Numbered from the stretch's first letter, positions 23,806 to 32,527 are shown. The stretch: 33,408 nucleotides of DNA from Natrialbaceae archaeon Tc-Br11_E2g14 (GCA_001564275.1 LKND01000031.1:1-33408); one strand, 5' to 3'. Made by a program: numbers and translations. The notes: a model not told the origin generated them from the sequence alone.

Positions 23806-24225
23806 ATGGACGACGAACTCGAGCGGATTCGGGCCGAAAAGCTCGAGCAGCTCCGCGAACGAGCGACACAGCGCGAGGAGACAGGTGCCAACCAGGCTCC
23901 GGCTGGGTCGACGAGTCCCGACAGCCCGATCTCGATACGGGACGAGGCACACTTCAAACGGGTCCTCGCGGACCACGACCCCGTTCTCGTCGACTTCTAC
24001 GCCGACTGGTGTGGCCCCTGTCAGATGCTCGCCCCAGTGCTCGAGCGACTGGCGGCTGAGACTGACGGAACGATTGCCAAAGTCGACACCGAGGCCTTAC
24101 CGGGGCTTGCCCAGCAGTTCGGGGTTCGTGGGCTGCCAACGCTGGTCCGGTTCGAGAACGGGCAACCCGCGACCCGTGCAGTCGGCATGCAAGACGAGGC
24201 GACGCTCAGGGACTTGCTCGCGTAG
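23806..24225 (+). CDS. Thioredoxin with N-terminal helical extension
   Basis: The 139-residue protein has a thioredoxin fold from about residue 44 on: VDFYADWCGPCQMLAPVLERLA with redox Cys69 and Cys72, then IAKVDTEA, cis-Pro in RGLPTLVRFENG and a closing helix. It reduces protein disulfides in the cytosol. The first 40 residues are extra: a charged helix DDELERIRAEKLEQLRERATQ, similar in character to the start of PDCD5-type proteins, then a Pro/Ser/Gly linker. The ATG at 23806 was chosen; an upstream in-frame start at 23779 would add nine residues. It may serve as a general thioredoxin or a dedicated one targeted through the helix. Confidence 0.92.
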   Translation: MDDELERIRAEKLEQLRERATQREETGANQAPAGSTSPDSPISIRDEAHFKRVLADHDPVLVDFYADWCGPCQMLAPVLERLAAETDGTIAKVDTEALPGLAQQFGVRGLPTLVRFENGQPATRAVGMQDEATLRDLLA

Positions 24226-24263
24226 CGCTCATCCGGTGGCCGACCCGGTTGCCGAAACAACGG

Positions 24264-24342
24264 ATAGGGCTACTGCCGTCTTTTCCCGGTGATTGCCCGC
24301 ACGGGGCCGGCAATCACCAGTGAGTAGTCGCCCCAGACCGTT
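24264..24342. repeat. Palindromic repeat family 1, copy C
   Basis: Inner stem CCGGTGATTGCC / GGCAATCACCAG matches copy B. Outer parts (ATAGGGCTACTGCC..GTCGCCCCAGACCG) are recognisable with substitutions and one missing base. It lies in the 224-bp gap between the convergent thioredoxin and glyA genes, directly followed by a family 2 element. Confidence 0.78.
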
Positions 24343-24351
24343 CGAAAGGAG

Positions 24352-24430
24352 GTGCACATGTCACAGCGAGACGGTGCAGAACCGACGTTCTCCGGCTCTG
24401 AGTCACGGTGTCGTGAGGGTGTGTGCACTG
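24352..24430. repeat. Palindromic repeat family 2, copy 3
   Basis: Right arm GGCTCTGAGTCACGGTGTCG followed by TGAGGGTGTGTGCACTGAC is close to copy 1; the left arm TGTCACAGCGAGACGGTGCAG is more diverged, with AGCGAG in the same place as copy 1. It ends about 20 bp before the glyA stop and is placed back to back with family 1 copy C. Confidence 0.78.
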
Positions 24431-24449
24431 ACTGCCGGTGGCTCCTCTA

Positions 24450-25697
24450 CTACTCGTAGAGCGGGTTCGCCGCACACAGGGCCTCGACCTCGTCGGCGAC
24501 CTCGGCGATAACGTCCTCGTCGTCGGGGGCATCGACCACACGGGCGACACAGTCGCCGACGGTACGCATCTCGGCCTCGTCGAAGCCACGCGTGGTGAGC
24601 GCCGGGGTGCCCGCGCGGATGCCACTCGGGTTGAACGCCGACCTGGTCTCTCCGGGGACGGTGTTCCCGTTGAGGACGATACCGGCCGCCTCGAGGGCCT
24701 CCTCGGCCTCGCCCCCGGTGGTGTCCGGGTGTGACGGGCGCAGATCGACGAGCACCAGGTGGTTGTCGGTGCCCCCGGAGACGAGCGAGAGGCCGTGATC
24801 GGCCAGCGTTTCGCCGAGCGCCTTCGCGTTGGCGACTGTCTGTTCGGCGTAGCGCTGGAACTCGGGCTCGAGGGCTTCGGCGAAGCCGACGGCCTTGCCG
24901 GCGACATTGTGCATGAGCGGCCCACCCTGCCCGCCGGGGAAGACGGCAGCGTCGATGTCGTCGGCGTACTCGGCGTCACACATAACGATGCCGCCGCGAC
25001 CGGCACGGATGGTCTTGTGCGTCGACCCGGTGACGAAGTCGGCGACACCGACGGGAGAATCGTGAACACCGGCGGCGACCAGGCCGGTGATGTGAGCGAT
25101 GTCGGCGAGGTGGTAGGCTCCAACATCGTCGGCGACCTCCTGGATGCGCTCCCACTCGACCTCGCGGGGGTACGCGGAGTAGCCGGAGACGATCACGTCC
25201 GGGTCGAACTCCCGGGCGAGGTCGGTCATCCCCTCGTAATCGAGATAGCCCGTCTCGGGGTCGACCTCGTACTGCTCGATCTCGTAGAACTGGCCGACGA
25301 AGTTTGCCGGGTGACCGTGGCTGAGGTGGCCACCGTGGGTCAGATCGAGTGAGAGAATCTTATCGCCCGGCTCACACATCGCGAAGTAGACGGCCTGGTT
25401 CGCCTGGGTTCCCGAGTGGGGCTGGACGTTCACGTGCTCGGCCCCGAACAGCTCCTCCGCCCGCTCTATCGCGAGGGTCTCGACCTCGTCGGCGTACGTA
25501 CAGCCCCCGTAGTAGCGTTCACCGGGGTATCCCTCGGCGTACTTGTTCGTGAGGACGCTGCTCTGGGCGTCCAGGACCGCCTCGCTGACGTGGTTCTCGC
25601 TGGCGATCATCGCGAGCGTCGTTTCCTGTCTGTGAAGTTCCCCCTCGAGCGCGTCAGCGACGGCTGGATCGCTGGCCCGAACCTGATCGTGGTTCAT
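24450..25697 (-). CDS. glyA: Serine hydroxymethyltransferase
   Basis: PLP-dependent interconversion of serine and glycine with transfer of the one-carbon unit to the folate carrier. The 415-residue enzyme shows the family landmarks: ASENHVSEAVLDA, NKYAEGYPGERYYGG at residues 51-65, VQPHSGTQAN, HGGHLSHG, and the PLP-binding Lys228 in VTGSTHKTIRAGRGG. SGTDNHLVLVDLRP and GIRAGTPALTTRGF follow in the C-terminal domain. Length is normal. The ATG at 25697 is supported by a TATA box 27 bases upstream, so the mRNA is probably leaderless. Divergent from the CHAT gene and convergent with thioredoxin. Confidence 0.97.
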   Translation of the reverse strand: MNHDQVRASDPAVADALEGELHRQETTLAMIASENHVSEAVLDAQSSVLTNKYAEGYPGERYYGGCTYADEVETLAIERAEELFGAEHVNVQPHSGTQANQAVYFAMCEPGDKILSLDLTHGGHLSHGHPANFVGQFYEIEQYEVDPETGYLDYEGMTDLAREFDPDVIVSGYSAYPREVEWERIQEVADDVGAYHLADIAHITGLVAAGVHDSPVGVADFVTGSTHKTIRAGRGGIVMCDAEYADDIDAAVFPGGQGGPLMHNVAGKAVGFAEALEPEFQRYAEQTVANAKALGETLADHGLSLVSGGTDNHLVLVDLRPSHPDTTGGEAEEALEAAGIVLNGNTVPGETRSAFNPSGIRAGTPALTTRGFDEAEMRTVGDCVARVVDAPDDEDVIAEVADEVEALCAANPLYE

Positions 25698-25721
25698 GAA
25701 TGAACGGGCGGTTGGACCGCG

Positions 25722-25727
25722 TATAAG
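25722..25727 (-). promoter_or_regulatory. Putative TATA box of glyA
   Basis: CTTATA on the minus strand, centred 27 bases before the glyA ATG, predicting a leaderless transcript. Confidence 0.65.
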
Positions 25728-25903
25728 TGTACCTCTCCTCGGCAATTCTGGGCGCTGCCATCGCCGTCAGACACAGGACCAGTGGTGCTTCGCCGCGGGA
25801 AGACGTTCGGCGGGGCGGAGGGAACGAACCGTTCCCCAAGCGACCCCGATCGCACGTTCCAGGCGATACAACTAACTTTCCAGCCTGAGAGTCACCAAAC
25901 CGA

Positions 25904-28084
25904 ATGATCGAGTGGGAGCGCGACGGGAATATCCTTCGCGTCGTCGACGCCGACAACACGACGCTGTCCGTTCGTGGTGTCGACCTCTCGATCGACGGCC
26001 CGACCACGGAACTTGACCGACCGGTCGACGAGACGCTCGCCGTCACTGCCCGGGCCCTGCAGTTCCCACACGCGATTGTCTACGCGGACGCCCTCGGGCG
26101 GGGCGACCACCATCAGTTCGAGCCCACGGCGTCGACGCTCGAGCTACCGGCCGACGAGTACGTCCTGGACATCGACGCGGAAATCAAGACCTATCTGCGG
26201 TTTTCCGGCTCGGCCGTCGTCGAACGTGCTCCTGACTTCTCGTCGATCGTGGTCACCTTCCCCGAGCCACGACGGGTGATCATCGGATTCCGGAGTCGTC
26301 ACGAACTCCCGGTTGGCACCGTCACGGTCCCTGACTCGCCATCGGGGGTGGCCCGTGGACTCTCCGTGCTGTCGTCGTCGATCAAGACGGACTCGCCCGA
26401 CCGAACGTACCCGACGCTTCGGGGTCATCCACCGCTGCTCGAGGTCGGGTCGACACTCGAGGTGCCAGCCGACATTCGGGAGTCGATAGATCGCGATGGC
26501 GTCGAACTGCTCGTCCCGCCCACCTACGAGTCCCTGTTCGTCGTCGCCCCACTCGCGTATTACCTGCAGGCGTCGGTTCGAACCGAACCGGGAATCCAGC
26601 CGCGCATTCAGCTGCCTGCCGTCGCTCGGTACCACGATCTCGAGCCGATGCCGGCACTCGAACGCGAGGTCGAGCGCCTGCTCAAACACGTCTTCTTCCT
26701 CGACTGCCTCGTCCGGAACGCCGGACCGTACGGGACGAAGCTGGCGGAAGCGAGCGTGCTCGACGCTCTGGAAGTCGACGCCGATCGCCTCTATCGGCTG
26801 TGTCCACAGGAGCGGCTGTCGCGGTATCTGGACATCCCGTATGCGGCGATCGACCACCGAGTTCCGGAGTGGCACCTCTCGACGTACGTCGAGCCCGTGA
26901 GTGAAAACGTCGAGGCGCTCCCGTACCTGCTCGATCGGTTGAGCCTGGTCTTCAGGCCACACACGTCCACACTCGAGGGAAAAGAACTCGTCGAGCGGTC
27001 GCTGGACGATTTCTACCGGGGACCCACACCGGTCGGGGACCGTCGGGCCCGCCACCGCACCCACCGTGGTCGCGGTCCCGACCGTCCGCTCACCTCGGGG
27101 GACCCAGGGCCTGGGGTTCGTGGGGCCGGGCAGGTTGCGTCGGTTACCATGGTCAAACCCGAACTTCGGAGCGGTCGCGTCCACGGCTGGCTCGCGGAGG
27201 GCGTTCCCATCGACGTGTTCAAATCGACCCCTGCGGCCTACCGCAACCGTCTGTCCTTCCTCGAGCGAAATCCGGAGTCGACCTCGATCAGGGTGGTGCT
27301 CAACGACCCCGAGATGGACGGTGAACGCGAACGGGTCGCCAGGATATACAGTCAACGAGCGGAGGAGCTATCGCTCGACGTCCACGTCGACGAGGGCCTC
27401 ACGACCGGCGAACTCGCGCGTCTTTTCGAGTCCGACCACGCGTTCGTTCACTACATCGGCCACTGTGAGACCGACGGACTTCGGTGCCCGGACGGCCGGC
27501 TATCGACAGCGAGTATCGACCGCTGTCGCGTCGAAACGTTCTTTCTGAACGCCTGTGGCTCCTTCTACGAGGGGCTGGACCTCGTCGAACGCGGCAGTGT
27601 TGCTGGCGCGGTCACGTTCAAGAAGGTGCTCAACGAGCACGCCCTGAAGGTCGGGTCGACCTTTGCCAAGCTGCTCGTCCACGGGTTCAGTTTCGAACGT
27701 GCCATGCGACTCGCCCGACGGCGGATCATGATGGGGAAAGATTACGCCGTCGTCGGCGATGGGACCCACTCGTTGACCGGCGGCGATCTCCAGTTGCCGA
27801 CAACCGCTCGAATCGACTCACTCGGTGACGACCGCTATGTGCTCGAACTCGAGTGTTACTCGACTCGTGTGACCGGCCTCTATTACGTCCCTCACGCTTC
27901 GGACAACCAGTACAGCTACCTCTGTGGCTCGCCAGCGACGTTCACGCTCGGCCGGCGGGCTGTTGGGGCGTTTCTGGCACAATCACAGCTCGCGGTCATC
28001 TTCGATGGGGACCTCTACTGGTCGACGGCGTTGGCCGCTCGATTCCAGTCGGGTGACGGGGTGGTGGACGCCAGCAATGCGTGA
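25904..28084 (+). CDS. CHAT-domain (caspase-like peptidase fold) protein
   Basis: A 726-residue protein. Residues 1-360 form an unrecognised acidic N-terminal region, with an all-beta start (IEWERDGNILRVVDADNTTLSVRG) and then a helical part. From about 420 (MVKPELRSGRVHGWLAEGVPID) to 640 there is a CHAT domain: strand FVHYIGHC with catalytic-type His520, and FFLNACGSF with Cys551, the His-Cys dyad of the caspase clan. The remaining 90 residues form a beta-rich tail. Similar proteins recur in haloarchaea; substrates are unknown. CHAT proteases can act in cell-death or signalling modules, but no effector or sensor gene adjoins this one. Residues about 372-416 are strikingly Arg/His/Gly-rich, unlike the rest, and could mark two compensating frameshifts or a flexible linker. 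Confidence 0.8.
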   Translation: MIEWERDGNILRVVDADNTTLSVRGVDLSIDGPTTELDRPVDETLAVTARALQFPHAIVYADALGRGDHHQFEPTASTLELPADEYVLDIDAEIKTYLRFSGSAVVERAPDFSSIVVTFPEPRRVIIGFRSRHELPVGTVTVPDSPSGVARGLSVLSSSIKTDSPDRTYPTLRGHPPLLEVGSTLEVPADIRESIDRDGVELLVPPTYESLFVVAPLAYYLQASVRTEPGIQPRIQLPAVARYHDLEPMPALEREVERLLKHVFFLDCLVRNAGPYGTKLAEASVLDALEVDADRLYRLCPQERLSRYLDIPYAAIDHRVPEWHLSTYVEPVSENVEALPYLLDRLSLVFRPHTSTLEGKELVERSLDDFYRGPTPVGDRRARHRTHRGRGPDRPLTSGDPGPGVRGAGQVASVTMVKPELRSGRVHGWLAEGVPIDVFKSTPAAYRNRLSFLERNPESTSIRVVLNDPEMDGERERVARIYSQRAEELSLDVHVDEGLTTGELARLFESDHAFVHYIGHCETDGLRCPDGRLSTASIDRCRVETFFLNACGSFYEGLDLVERGSVAGAVTFKKVLNEHALKVGSTFAKLLVHGFSFERAMRLARRRIMMGKDYAVVGDGTHSLTGGDLQLPTTARIDSLGDDRYVLELECYSTRVTGLYYVPHASDNQYSYLCGSPATFTLGRRAVGAFLAQSQLAVIFDGDLYWSTALAARFQSGDGVVDASNA

Positions 28085-28574
28085 GCGACAGGGCGGGCCA
28101 ACGGCGTCCAACGTTGGGGGCGTGTCGCCAATCGACGCTGCGCGACGATGCAATTTCACGCGGGTAGAGGCCTACGGAACCGATCGCCACTCAGGGACCG
28201 CCATAGGTACTCACCCGCCGTGAGTCCTCGTTCGGTCGACTGGACGGCGTCTCAACGGCGCTCACCTCACCTTGATTCACTGCTTCTCCCCAGATCCAGT
28301 CGTCGAGCGCACCCATACGAGCGGTGGAAGTGACTAAGAGGGTATAATTCTTGCCATTGTGTTACTCTATCACATTGATCTCTACTCTCGCGGACCGAGC
28401 ATTTCATTCCGTTGATTGATACACCTCATCGAATGCTGGCATGGGACAGGGGTGAGCGGTCCCCAATCACCATTCATCGACAAAAATCACCGCTACATGC
28501 CGATGAGGACAACTTCTGGCCTTCAACTGGCCAACAAAATTAAGTACGAAGCATCCGTTTACTTGTGTGTGAAC
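28085..28574. other. Intergenic region before tbsP
   Basis: About 490 bp without a convincing gene. GC content falls after about 28330, and AAAATTAAG at 28536-28544 is a plausible TATA element for tbsP with a short leader. An in-frame extension of tbsP back to 28416 exists but lacks haloarchaeal codon use and acidity. Confidence 0.45.
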
Positions 28575-29393
28575 ATGACCTCGAATTTACTAAACCACCA
28601 AATTGACGATATCCTTCACTCGGTGCTAGAGGACGCATCGGGTGATCTGTACATGGTCAACCCATCGTGGGATGCCATCGAGGCGTTCGTCAGTGTCGCA
28701 ACGGCAACCGATGATGACCTCCCCACCGTCCACATGCTGGCCGACGAGCGGACATTGAAGGACGTCATGGGAGATTTCATCGTCGCCTCGAACGCCGCCG
28801 ATCTGATCGATGCGGGTGCACTCGAGTTGCGCACCCTCGAGCAGGCACCGGAGAACTCCCTGCTGATCACCGAGGACACCGTCGTGGCCGTCGTCCACGC
28901 GGGTGACCGCGTCGGGGGGCTGGTCACCGACGACGACGAGTTCATCGGAGCCGCCTTCGAGACCTACGCCGGTCGGTGGGACGGTGCCGATGCGTTCAAT
29001 CTCCGGACGCCACCGATCACGCGCGTCCGTGACACCCTCAGCGATGAGATCAGCCCCGACGCCGAGGCGGACTTCACGGCGATTCTCGACTCCCTCGAGA
29101 CCGCCCGCGGCGACGGTGAGGGCCTCGACGAGGTCACCATTTCGCTGCTCGTGGCCGCAAGGAACGAGGCCCTGCTGTACGACATCAGCAAGTGGGGTGA
29201 GGACGTGGGCATCGCCAGCAAGGCGACCTTCAGCCGGACGAAGACGAAACTCGAGGATATGGGCTTGATCGACACCGAGAAGGTTCCCATCGACGTCGGC
29301 CGACCACGCCTCCGACTGAAGATTGGCGACGAGCGCCTCGACGACGCCGACAACGGCCAGCTGGCGACGGTTGCCCAGAGCATCCTCAACTGA
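28575..29393 (+). CDS. tbsP: Transcriptional regulator TbsP
   Basis: A 272-residue haloarchaeal transcription factor recognisable along its length: NHQIDDILHSVLEDASGDLY at the start, TVHMLADERTLKDVM, FNLRTPPITRVRDTLSDEI, and a C-terminal winged-helix region (DEVTISLLVAARNEALLYDI, KWGEDVGIASKATFSRTKTK, LIDTEKVPIDVGRPRLRLKI). In Haloferax, TbsP works with TrmB in control of glycolytic/gluconeogenic genes such as gapII; that role is carried over by homology. The ATG at 28575 (MTSNLL) matches the family start. It is a single gene followed by a 480-bp gap. Confidence 0.9.
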   Translation: MTSNLLNHQIDDILHSVLEDASGDLYMVNPSWDAIEAFVSVATATDDDLPTVHMLADERTLKDVMGDFIVASNAADLIDAGALELRTLEQAPENSLLITEDTVVAVVHAGDRVGGLVTDDDEFIGAAFETYAGRWDGADAFNLRTPPITRVRDTLSDEISPDAEADFTAILDSLETARGDGEGLDEVTISLLVAARNEALLYDISKWGEDVGIASKATFSRTKTKLEDMGLIDTEKVPIDVGRPRLRLKIGDERLDDADNGQLATVAQSILN

Positions 29394-29873
29394 TCCGGTT
29401 CATTGTACAGTGGTTCCGCCGATCGCGGGGCCGATCGGCCACCACTCACCGTGGGTCCCGACGCACACGCCGAGCCCGTCCTAATGGGCTGCGTTCTCCG
29501 GAATTTCATCTCGAGGAGCGGTATCACGACCGCTGAGGGGTCTGCAGGAGGCCGGTAATTTGGACGTGGGTCACCGCTGTCTGGATCGGCTGGTGTGTGA
29601 AATGATTGATCACGCAGCTCTCCCGTTACTACAGTACGTGAAGTGGGATGTGGTAGATCCCCCGCATCAACGGCCGACGCCAACCGGTTCAAAACTGCGG
29701 CATCATTCGAGTCCCGACCCGCGTGCGAGTATCCAACCCAATCTTCGCCCAGGCAATCGAGTTTCACGGGGTCGACCAGGTCGGACAGCTCTGGGTTCAC
29801 GGGAGTGCAGGGTCGAACCGCCGGGCGATCCGAGGACGCAAACCCCAAGTCCCCACCCGCCCTCGAGTCGGCC
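29394..29873. other. Intergenic region between tbsP and the RNase P cluster
   Basis: About 480 bp with no supported gene. An imperfect hairpin at 29410-29446 (GTGG..CCGATCG / CGATCGG..CCACCAC) lies 17 bases after the tbsP stop and might affect 3'-end formation, but there is no T tract after it. No tRNA-like or C/D-box structure was recognised. Confidence 0.4.
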
Positions 29874-30584
29874 ATGTACGAGGCCGTCCACGTCGATCCA
29901 GCCGACCCCCAGGACCTCGAGCGGGTACTGGAGACGGCCGAGCGCTACGGCTTCGAGGGGATCGTGATCCGGAATCACAGCGATTCCAGGCTCGAATACG
30001 ATCTCGAGTCGACGATCGAGGCGACCGAAACGACGCTCGACGTCGTCGACGGGCTGGAGGTCAGGGCCGACGATCCTCATCAGGCCAGTGGCTCAATCGG
30101 TAACTTCCGTCCGACCTACACGATCCTCGGCGTCGACGGCGGCTCGAGCGCGCTCAACCGCTTTGCCGCCGACAATGACAAAATCGACGTGCTCGCTCAC
30201 CCGATGGATGGCTCCGGCGACGTCAACCACGTCATCGTCAAAGCTGCCGCCGAAAACGGCGTTCGCCTCGAGTGTTCGTTCGCACCCGTCCTTCGCTCGA
30301 CCGGCGGCCGACGGGTGCGAGCCATCCAGTCACTGCGGAAACTTCGCGAGCTCGTCACCTACTACGACGCCCCCTACGTCGTCAGCGCCGATCCGACGAG
30401 CGCCCTCGAGTTGCGGGCCCCGCGTGAACTTCGGGCCCTGGGCGTTGAACTCGGGTTCGAGGCGGCGTGGATCGAGGGGGGACTCGAGGAGTGGGGTCGA
30501 CTGGCAACGCGCAATCGGAGGATCCAGTCCGATTCGTTCATTGAGCCGGGGGTCAAACGGGGACAGTATGAAACGAAGCGTTGA
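29874..30584 (+). CDS. rnp3: RNase P protein component 3 (Rpp30)
   Basis: Protein subunit of RNase P, which trims the 5' leader of pre-tRNA; archaeal Rpp30 pairs with Pop5. The 236-residue protein has the TIM-barrel PHP-like pattern of the family: MYEAVHVDP, GFEGIVIRNHSD, DVVDGLEVRADDP, KIDVLAHPMDG, NGVRLECSFAPVLRSTGG and YVVSADPTSALELRAPREL. Start at 29874 follows family length; the frame continues upstream about 77 codons without similarity. Its last 17 bases overlap the methyltransferase gene, so the two are co-transcribed, and Pop5 follows. Confidence 0.94.
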   Translation: MYEAVHVDPADPQDLERVLETAERYGFEGIVIRNHSDSRLEYDLESTIEATETTLDVVDGLEVRADDPHQASGSIGNFRPTYTILGVDGGSSALNRFAADNDKIDVLAHPMDGSGDVNHVIVKAAAENGVRLECSFAPVLRSTGGRRVRAIQSLRKLRELVTYYDAPYVVSADPTSALELRAPRELRALGVELGFEAAWIEGGLEEWGRLATRNRRIQSDSFIEPGVKRGQYETKR

Positions 30585-31200
30585 GGATCACGCCGCTCGC
30601 TTCGACGCGAAGGCGAGTGAGTACGACGACGCGAAGTCCGAGGAGTACCGAGCCTGTGCGAACCTGGTGATCGAACGTGCCGACCCGGGCCCCGAAGACG
30701 TGGTGCTTGACCTCGGTACGGGAACGGGAGCCATCGCGCTCGCGCTCGCCCCCGACGCAGCGCGCGTCGTCGGTCGGGATATCAGCGAGGGCATGATGGA
30801 GGAGGCGCGAGCCAAGGCCGGGGAACGCGGCCTCGAGAACGTCGGCTTCGATTACGGCACCTTCCGCGACCCGGCCTACGACGGCCCCGTGGATGTCGTG
30901 ACCTCGAACTTCGCCATGCACCATCTTGCGGACGACGAAAAGCGCGAGGCCATCGAGGTCATCGGAGCCCTCGAGCCGGGGCGGTTCGTTCTCGGCGACG
31001 TCATGTTCTTCGGCGAGCCGGACCCGAGCGCGCCGTTTTTCGACCCGAGCGTGGACGATCCGGCGACCGTTGGGCTCCTGGCTGACGCGTTCACCGACGC
31101 TGGCTTCTCCCTGACGGCCGTCGAACGCGTCCACGATCAGGTGGGGGTGCTGGTCGCCGAACGCGGCCCAACCGGCACGGCTGATGCGAACGACCCCTGA
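30568..31200 (+). CDS. Class I SAM-dependent methyltransferase
   Basis: The 210-residue protein begins KRSVEDHAARFDAKASEYDD and has motif I VLDLGTGTGAIALALA, the acidic loop VVGRDISEGMMEEARAKA, and motif IV PVDVVTSNFAMHHLADDEK. The MHHL segment is typical of small-molecule methyltransferases. It lies between the RNase P genes rnp3 and rnp2, overlaps the first by 17 bp and is 12 bp before the second, a gene order kept in haloarchaea. An RNA-modification role is attractive from context but not shown by motifs. Confidence 0.9.
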   Translation: MKRSVEDHAARFDAKASEYDDAKSEEYRACANLVIERADPGPEDVVLDLGTGTGAIALALAPDAARVVGRDISEGMMEEARAKAGERGLENVGFDYGTFRDPAYDGPVDVVTSNFAMHHLADDEKREAIEVIGALEPGRFVLGDVMFFGEPDPSAPFFDPSVDDPATVGLLADAFTDAGFSLTAVERVHDQVGVLVAERGPTGTADANDP

Positions 31201-31212
31201 TTGGCGCACACG

Positions 31213-31554
31213 ATGAGACACCTCCCCAAACACCTCCGTCCCAAGTGGCGGTACCTGGCCGTCGAACTCGAGACGCGAGCGGGTGCCTCGATCGATCGAC
31301 GGGGTTTCCAGCGCGAGGCCTGGTACGCCGGACAGAATCTGCTGGGCGATCCGGGGAGTGCCAACGCGGACCTCTCGGTCGTGCGGTTCCGGTTCGACGG
31401 CAGGCGCGGGGAGGCGATCGTTCGGGTTCGCCACGGGGAGGTCGATCGGGCACGGGCCGCACTCGCGTGCGTCTCACGGATCGACGACGTCCGGGTGGGG
31501 CTTCGGGTGGCGAAAGTGAGCGGGACGATTCGGGCCGCTGAAGACGCGTTCTAG
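31213..31554 (+). CDS. rnp2: RNase P protein component 2 (Pop5)
   Basis: The Pop5/Rpp14 subunit, which with Rpp30 stimulates the catalytic RNA. The 113-residue protein starts MRHLPKHLRPKWRYLAVELE, the family signature, followed by FQREAWYAGQNLLGDPGSA, LSVVRFRFDGRRGEAIVRVRHG and a closing IDDVRVGLRVAKVSGTIRAAE. ATG at 31213 was chosen over the TTG at 31201. It is the third gene of the RNase P operon. Confidence 0.94.
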   Translation: MRHLPKHLRPKWRYLAVELETRAGASIDRRGFQREAWYAGQNLLGDPGSANADLSVVRFRFDGRRGEAIVRVRHGEVDRARAALACVSRIDDVRVGLRVAKVSGTIRAAEDAF

Positions 31555-31765
31555 GGAGTCGGTTGGTCGGAAAATCGCCACGCGGTATGGTGTACCGAGG
31601 AAGTAAACTATTTAGGACGCCGCCGGTTAGGTCGGGTAGAGATTCGTCGTGATCGATATCGCCCCTCGAGACTGTGCCGGCGTGCGTTCCGTGCCGGCGA
31701 CCGGTTCGAGCGAGCGATCGTCACCACGACCTCCCTCGACTGCGATTTAACGTCAACGTGATACT
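31555..31765 (+). promoter_or_regulatory. psmA upstream region with two candidate TATA boxes
   Basis: TAAACTATTTAGG at 31604-31616 and GATTTAACG at 31744-31752 are the two AT-rich, TATA-like spots in this 211-bp gap. The first would give a leader of about 130 nt; the second is rather close to the ATG at 31766. psmA can therefore be transcribed separately from the RNase P genes. Confidence 0.4.
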
Positions 31766-32527
31766 ATGCAGGGACAAGCCCAACAGCAGGCGTACGACCG
31801 CGGGATCACGATCTTCTCGCCAGATGGCCGACTCTACCAGGTGGAGTACGCTCGCGAGGCGGTCAAACGTGGCACCGCGAGCATCGGCATTCGAACGGCA
31901 GGCGGCGTCGTCCTCGCGGTGGACAAGCGGATCCCCTCCCCGCTGCTCGAGGACTCGAGCGTCGAGAAGATCCACAAGGCCGACGACCACATCGGCATCG
32001 CCAGCGCGGGCCACGTCGCCGACGCCCGCCAGTTGATCGACTTCGCTCGCCGCCAGAGCCAGGTCAATCAGCTTCGCTACGGCGAACCGATCGGTGTCGA
32101 GAACCTGACGAAGACCGTCACCGATCACATCCAACAGTACACGCAGGTCGGCGGGGCCCGTCCGTTCGGTGTCGCGCTCATCGTCGGCGGCATCGAAAAC
32201 GGCGAGCCGCGACTGTTCGAGACGGATCCATCGGGGACGCCCTACGAGTGGAAGGCCCTCGCCGTCGGCGCAGACCGCGGGGAGCTCCAGACGTTCCTCG
32301 AGGACAACTACGACGAGGAGGGTGACCTCGACGGTGGCGTCGGTCTGGCGCTCGAGGCGCTGGCGTCGGTCAACGACGGCTCGCTTCTGCCGAGTGAGGT
32401 CGGCCTCGCTACCGTCGACGTCGAATCCGAGTCCTTCGACCAGCTCGATGACGACGAGATCGAGGGCTACCTCGAGGAGAACGAGCTGCTCGATACTGGC
32501 GAGGACGAGGACGAGACCGGCGAGTAA
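31766..32527 (+). CDS. psmA: Proteasome alpha subunit
   Basis: Forms the outer rings of the 20S proteasome and its gate. The 253-residue protein begins MQGQAQQQAYDRGITIFSPDGRLYQVEYAREAV, the alpha-type signature (YDR and RLYQVEYA gate region), then KRGTASIGIRTAGGVVLAVD, ASAGHVADARQLIDFAR and VGGARPFGVALIVGG. As expected for an alpha subunit there is no catalytic N-terminal Thr. The C-terminal 30 residues are acidic. The location after RNase P genes and before SBDS is the archaeal exosome-proteasome superoperon order. Confidence 0.97.
   Translation: MQGQAQQQAYDRGITIFSPDGRLYQVEYAREAVKRGTASIGIRTAGGVVLAVDKRIPSPLLEDSSVEKIHKADDHIGIASAGHVADARQLIDFARRQSQVNQLRYGEPIGVENLTKTVTDHIQQYTQVGGARPFGVALIVGGIENGEPRLFETDPSGTPYEWKALAVGADRGELQTFLEDNYDEEGDLDGGVGLALEALASVNDGSLLPSEVGLATVDVESESFDQLDDDEIEGYLEENELLDTGEDEDETGE

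Noticed and set aside
29410-29446. Hairpin after tbsP as a transcription terminator
   Set aside because: Stem is imperfect and no T-rich tract follows, so archaeal termination cannot be claimed; noted only as a hairpin.
28964-29875. Minus-strand 303-codon frame over tbsP and the following gap
   Set aside because: Half of it is the shadow of tbsP and the rest has no conserved motif or acidic character.
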